From Bog-473 sp963726005 (GTDB taxonomy: Bacteria > Actinomycetota > Acidimicrobiia > Acidimicrobiales > RAAP-2), in NCBI GenBank assembly GCA_963726005.1, contig CAVSAT010000004.1, positions 806,001 to 870,000 of the forward strand: a stretch of DNA of 64,000 nt, written 5' to 3'. The notes under the pieces are model-generated. The model was given only the letters and a program-made list of their open reading frames with translations. It was not told the DNA's origin and did no database searches. The position numbers and the translations under genes were made by a program. This document shows positions 63,223-64,000 of the stretch, one piece after another. Numbering within the stretch: the first letter of the stretch is position 1; every line of letters begins with the position of its first letter.

Positions 63223-63536
63223 ATGGCCAGTCTTGTCGCTCAGGTAGCGATCAGGACAAATCCATGTGTCCCACTCCACTCTGGGGACCTCGGTGGTTGC
63301 GCTGCCGATTCTGTCCCTCGGCCGGCGAAGCGGGACACCCAGTTCTCGAGCCCCTATTGAGCGGCGTGATCGGCAGCCCGACCAACTCCCGCCCCGACGG
63401 ACTGAGGCCGATCTGTTGATGACGTAGTGGTGCTCCCGGCTACGGCAGCGGGCCGCGGCGTCTGCGCGCGATGCTGGTCGGAGCGAACAGTCGAGGTGGC
63501 CGACGAGCCCACACTCACGTCCATGAGGAACCCCAT
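63223..63536. other. 314-bp divergent spacer
   Basis: Lies between the starts of the HAD gene and the SRPBCC gene. No protein-like frame and no strong palindrome; the start of the SRPBCC gene has only a weak ribosome binding site (GAGGAA). Confidence 0.4.
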
Positions 63537-64000
63537 ATGCCCGATACCGTCTTCCTGTCCGACCGAATCGAGGTGACCCGGCCCATTGCGGCGCCGCCCG
63601 CCGCGATCTTCGACATCTTGCGCAGCCCGGCGGGCCATGTGGCCATCGACGCCTCTGGGATGCTGCAGGACTTTACTGGCGAGCCGGCGGAGAAGGTGGG
63701 CGACACGTTCGTCATCCACATGGACCGCGAATCGCTTAATGATGTCCCGCTGGGCAAGTACGACGTGACCGTGCACTTCATCCTCTTCGAGCGCGACAAG
63801 GAGATCGCGTGGGATCTCGGGCCCGATATTCCGGTTCCGCACTTCTACGGTTACCGCCTCGATCCCGGTGACGGTGGGGTCACCAATGTGACGTCCTACT
63901 ACGACTGGTCGAAGGTGAGCGGCGACCTCAAGGAGCGCTTCCCGATCGTGCCCGAGTCGGCCCTGCGCTCCACACTGGGAATCTTGGAGCGAACGGTCAG
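63537..64000 (+). CDS. SRPBCC (polyketide cyclase/dehydrase-like) protein, 3' end outside window
   Basis: The frame starts MPDTVFLSDRIEVTRPIAAP and is open to the last base (154 codons). PPAAIFDILRSPAGHVAIDA and a later ALRSTLGILERTV match the START/SRPBCC fold of small-molecule binding proteins, in which a beta sheet wraps a long C-terminal helix. Most of the domain is visible; only the tail is missing. Ligand or reaction unknown. Confidence 0.8.
   Translation, partial: MPDTVFLSDRIEVTRPIAAPPAAIFDILRSPAGHVAIDASGMLQDFTGEPAEKVGDTFVIHMDRESLNDVPLGKYDVTVHFILFERDKEIAWDLGPDIPVPHFYGYRLDPGDGGVTNVTSYYDWSKVSGDLKERFPIVPESALRSTLGILERTV

Noticed and set aside
59232..63340. 21-base near-repeat (19 of 21) at 59232-59252 and 63320-63340 that might bound a mobile element
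   Set aside because: A match of this quality is within chance expectation for GC-rich DNA; no inverted partner, target duplication or transposase is present.

Overview
This is GC-rich DNA from an actinomycete-type bacterium. Evidence: a mycothiol S-conjugate amidase (mca), a DinB/mycothiol-dependent isomerase family protein, an F420-type luciferase-like oxidoreductase, a PspA/HtpX/PspAB operon, GTG/TTG starts, and many start codons with a TANNNT -10 box only 5-8 bases upstream (the signature of leaderless mRNAs). Placement in Acidimicrobiia or a related deep actinobacterial class is inference. No rRNA, intact tRNA, CRISPR array, intact transposase, integrase or phage gene was seen.

Positions 1-42,000 look like stable chromosomal backbone with tight, overlapping operons: the end of a surface-glycan acyltransferase; two related secreted proteins; a NarL-type two-component system; fumarase plus pterin dehydratase; pspA-htpX-pspAB-phosphatase; mca; purK-purE-deacetylase; assorted oxidoreductase, thiol-disulfide, PAP2, RecB-like nuclease, GNAT and thioesterase genes; an acyl-CoA dehydrogenase/hydratase/biotin carboxylase/DUF1446 cluster (18.4-25.7 kb) resembling branched-chain or acyclic-terpene acyl-CoA catabolism; a channel-like protein, alcohol dehydrogenase and ClpS; a divergent DHA2 pump and ABC-F ATPase; a Tat-exported peptide-binding protein; a peroxiredoxin; an ArsR-SRPBCC fusion with a palindromic operator; a PadR-controlled ABC exporter; and a sulfotransferase-DUF1214 pair.

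At about 42.1-42.2 kb the 3' end of a beta-propeller (lactonase-like) gene, still carrying its terminator, is cut off and meets a GGDEF-EAL gene. From there to 64 kb the DNA has visibly lower third-position GC, few operons, long spacers and many small orphan genes. It looks like an accessory region: c-di-GMP enzyme, an MFS pump behind a structured leader with a tiny ORF, cupins, methyltransferase, small unknown proteins, DUF4389 and zinc-ribbon membrane proteins, aldo/keto reductase, AlkZ-like winged-helix protein, a limonene-epoxide-hydrolase-like enzyme divergent from an orphan periplasmic binding protein, a HAD hydrolase, and an SRPBCC protein running off the end.

Several otherwise intact genes contain a single-base frame break (histidine kinase, response regulator, one GNAT, the DHA2 pump tail, the PadR-linked ATPase, probably the purK start). 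Four of them are an apparent extra G directly after CGCG, which points to a systematic sequence error or a modified-base artefact rather than true pseudogenes. The observations I rate highest are the leader peptide/hairpins before the MFS pump, a 17-bp perfect hairpin that would bury the ribosome binding site of a secreted protein, the AtuA-like cluster, and the epoxide-hydrolase/binding-protein pair.
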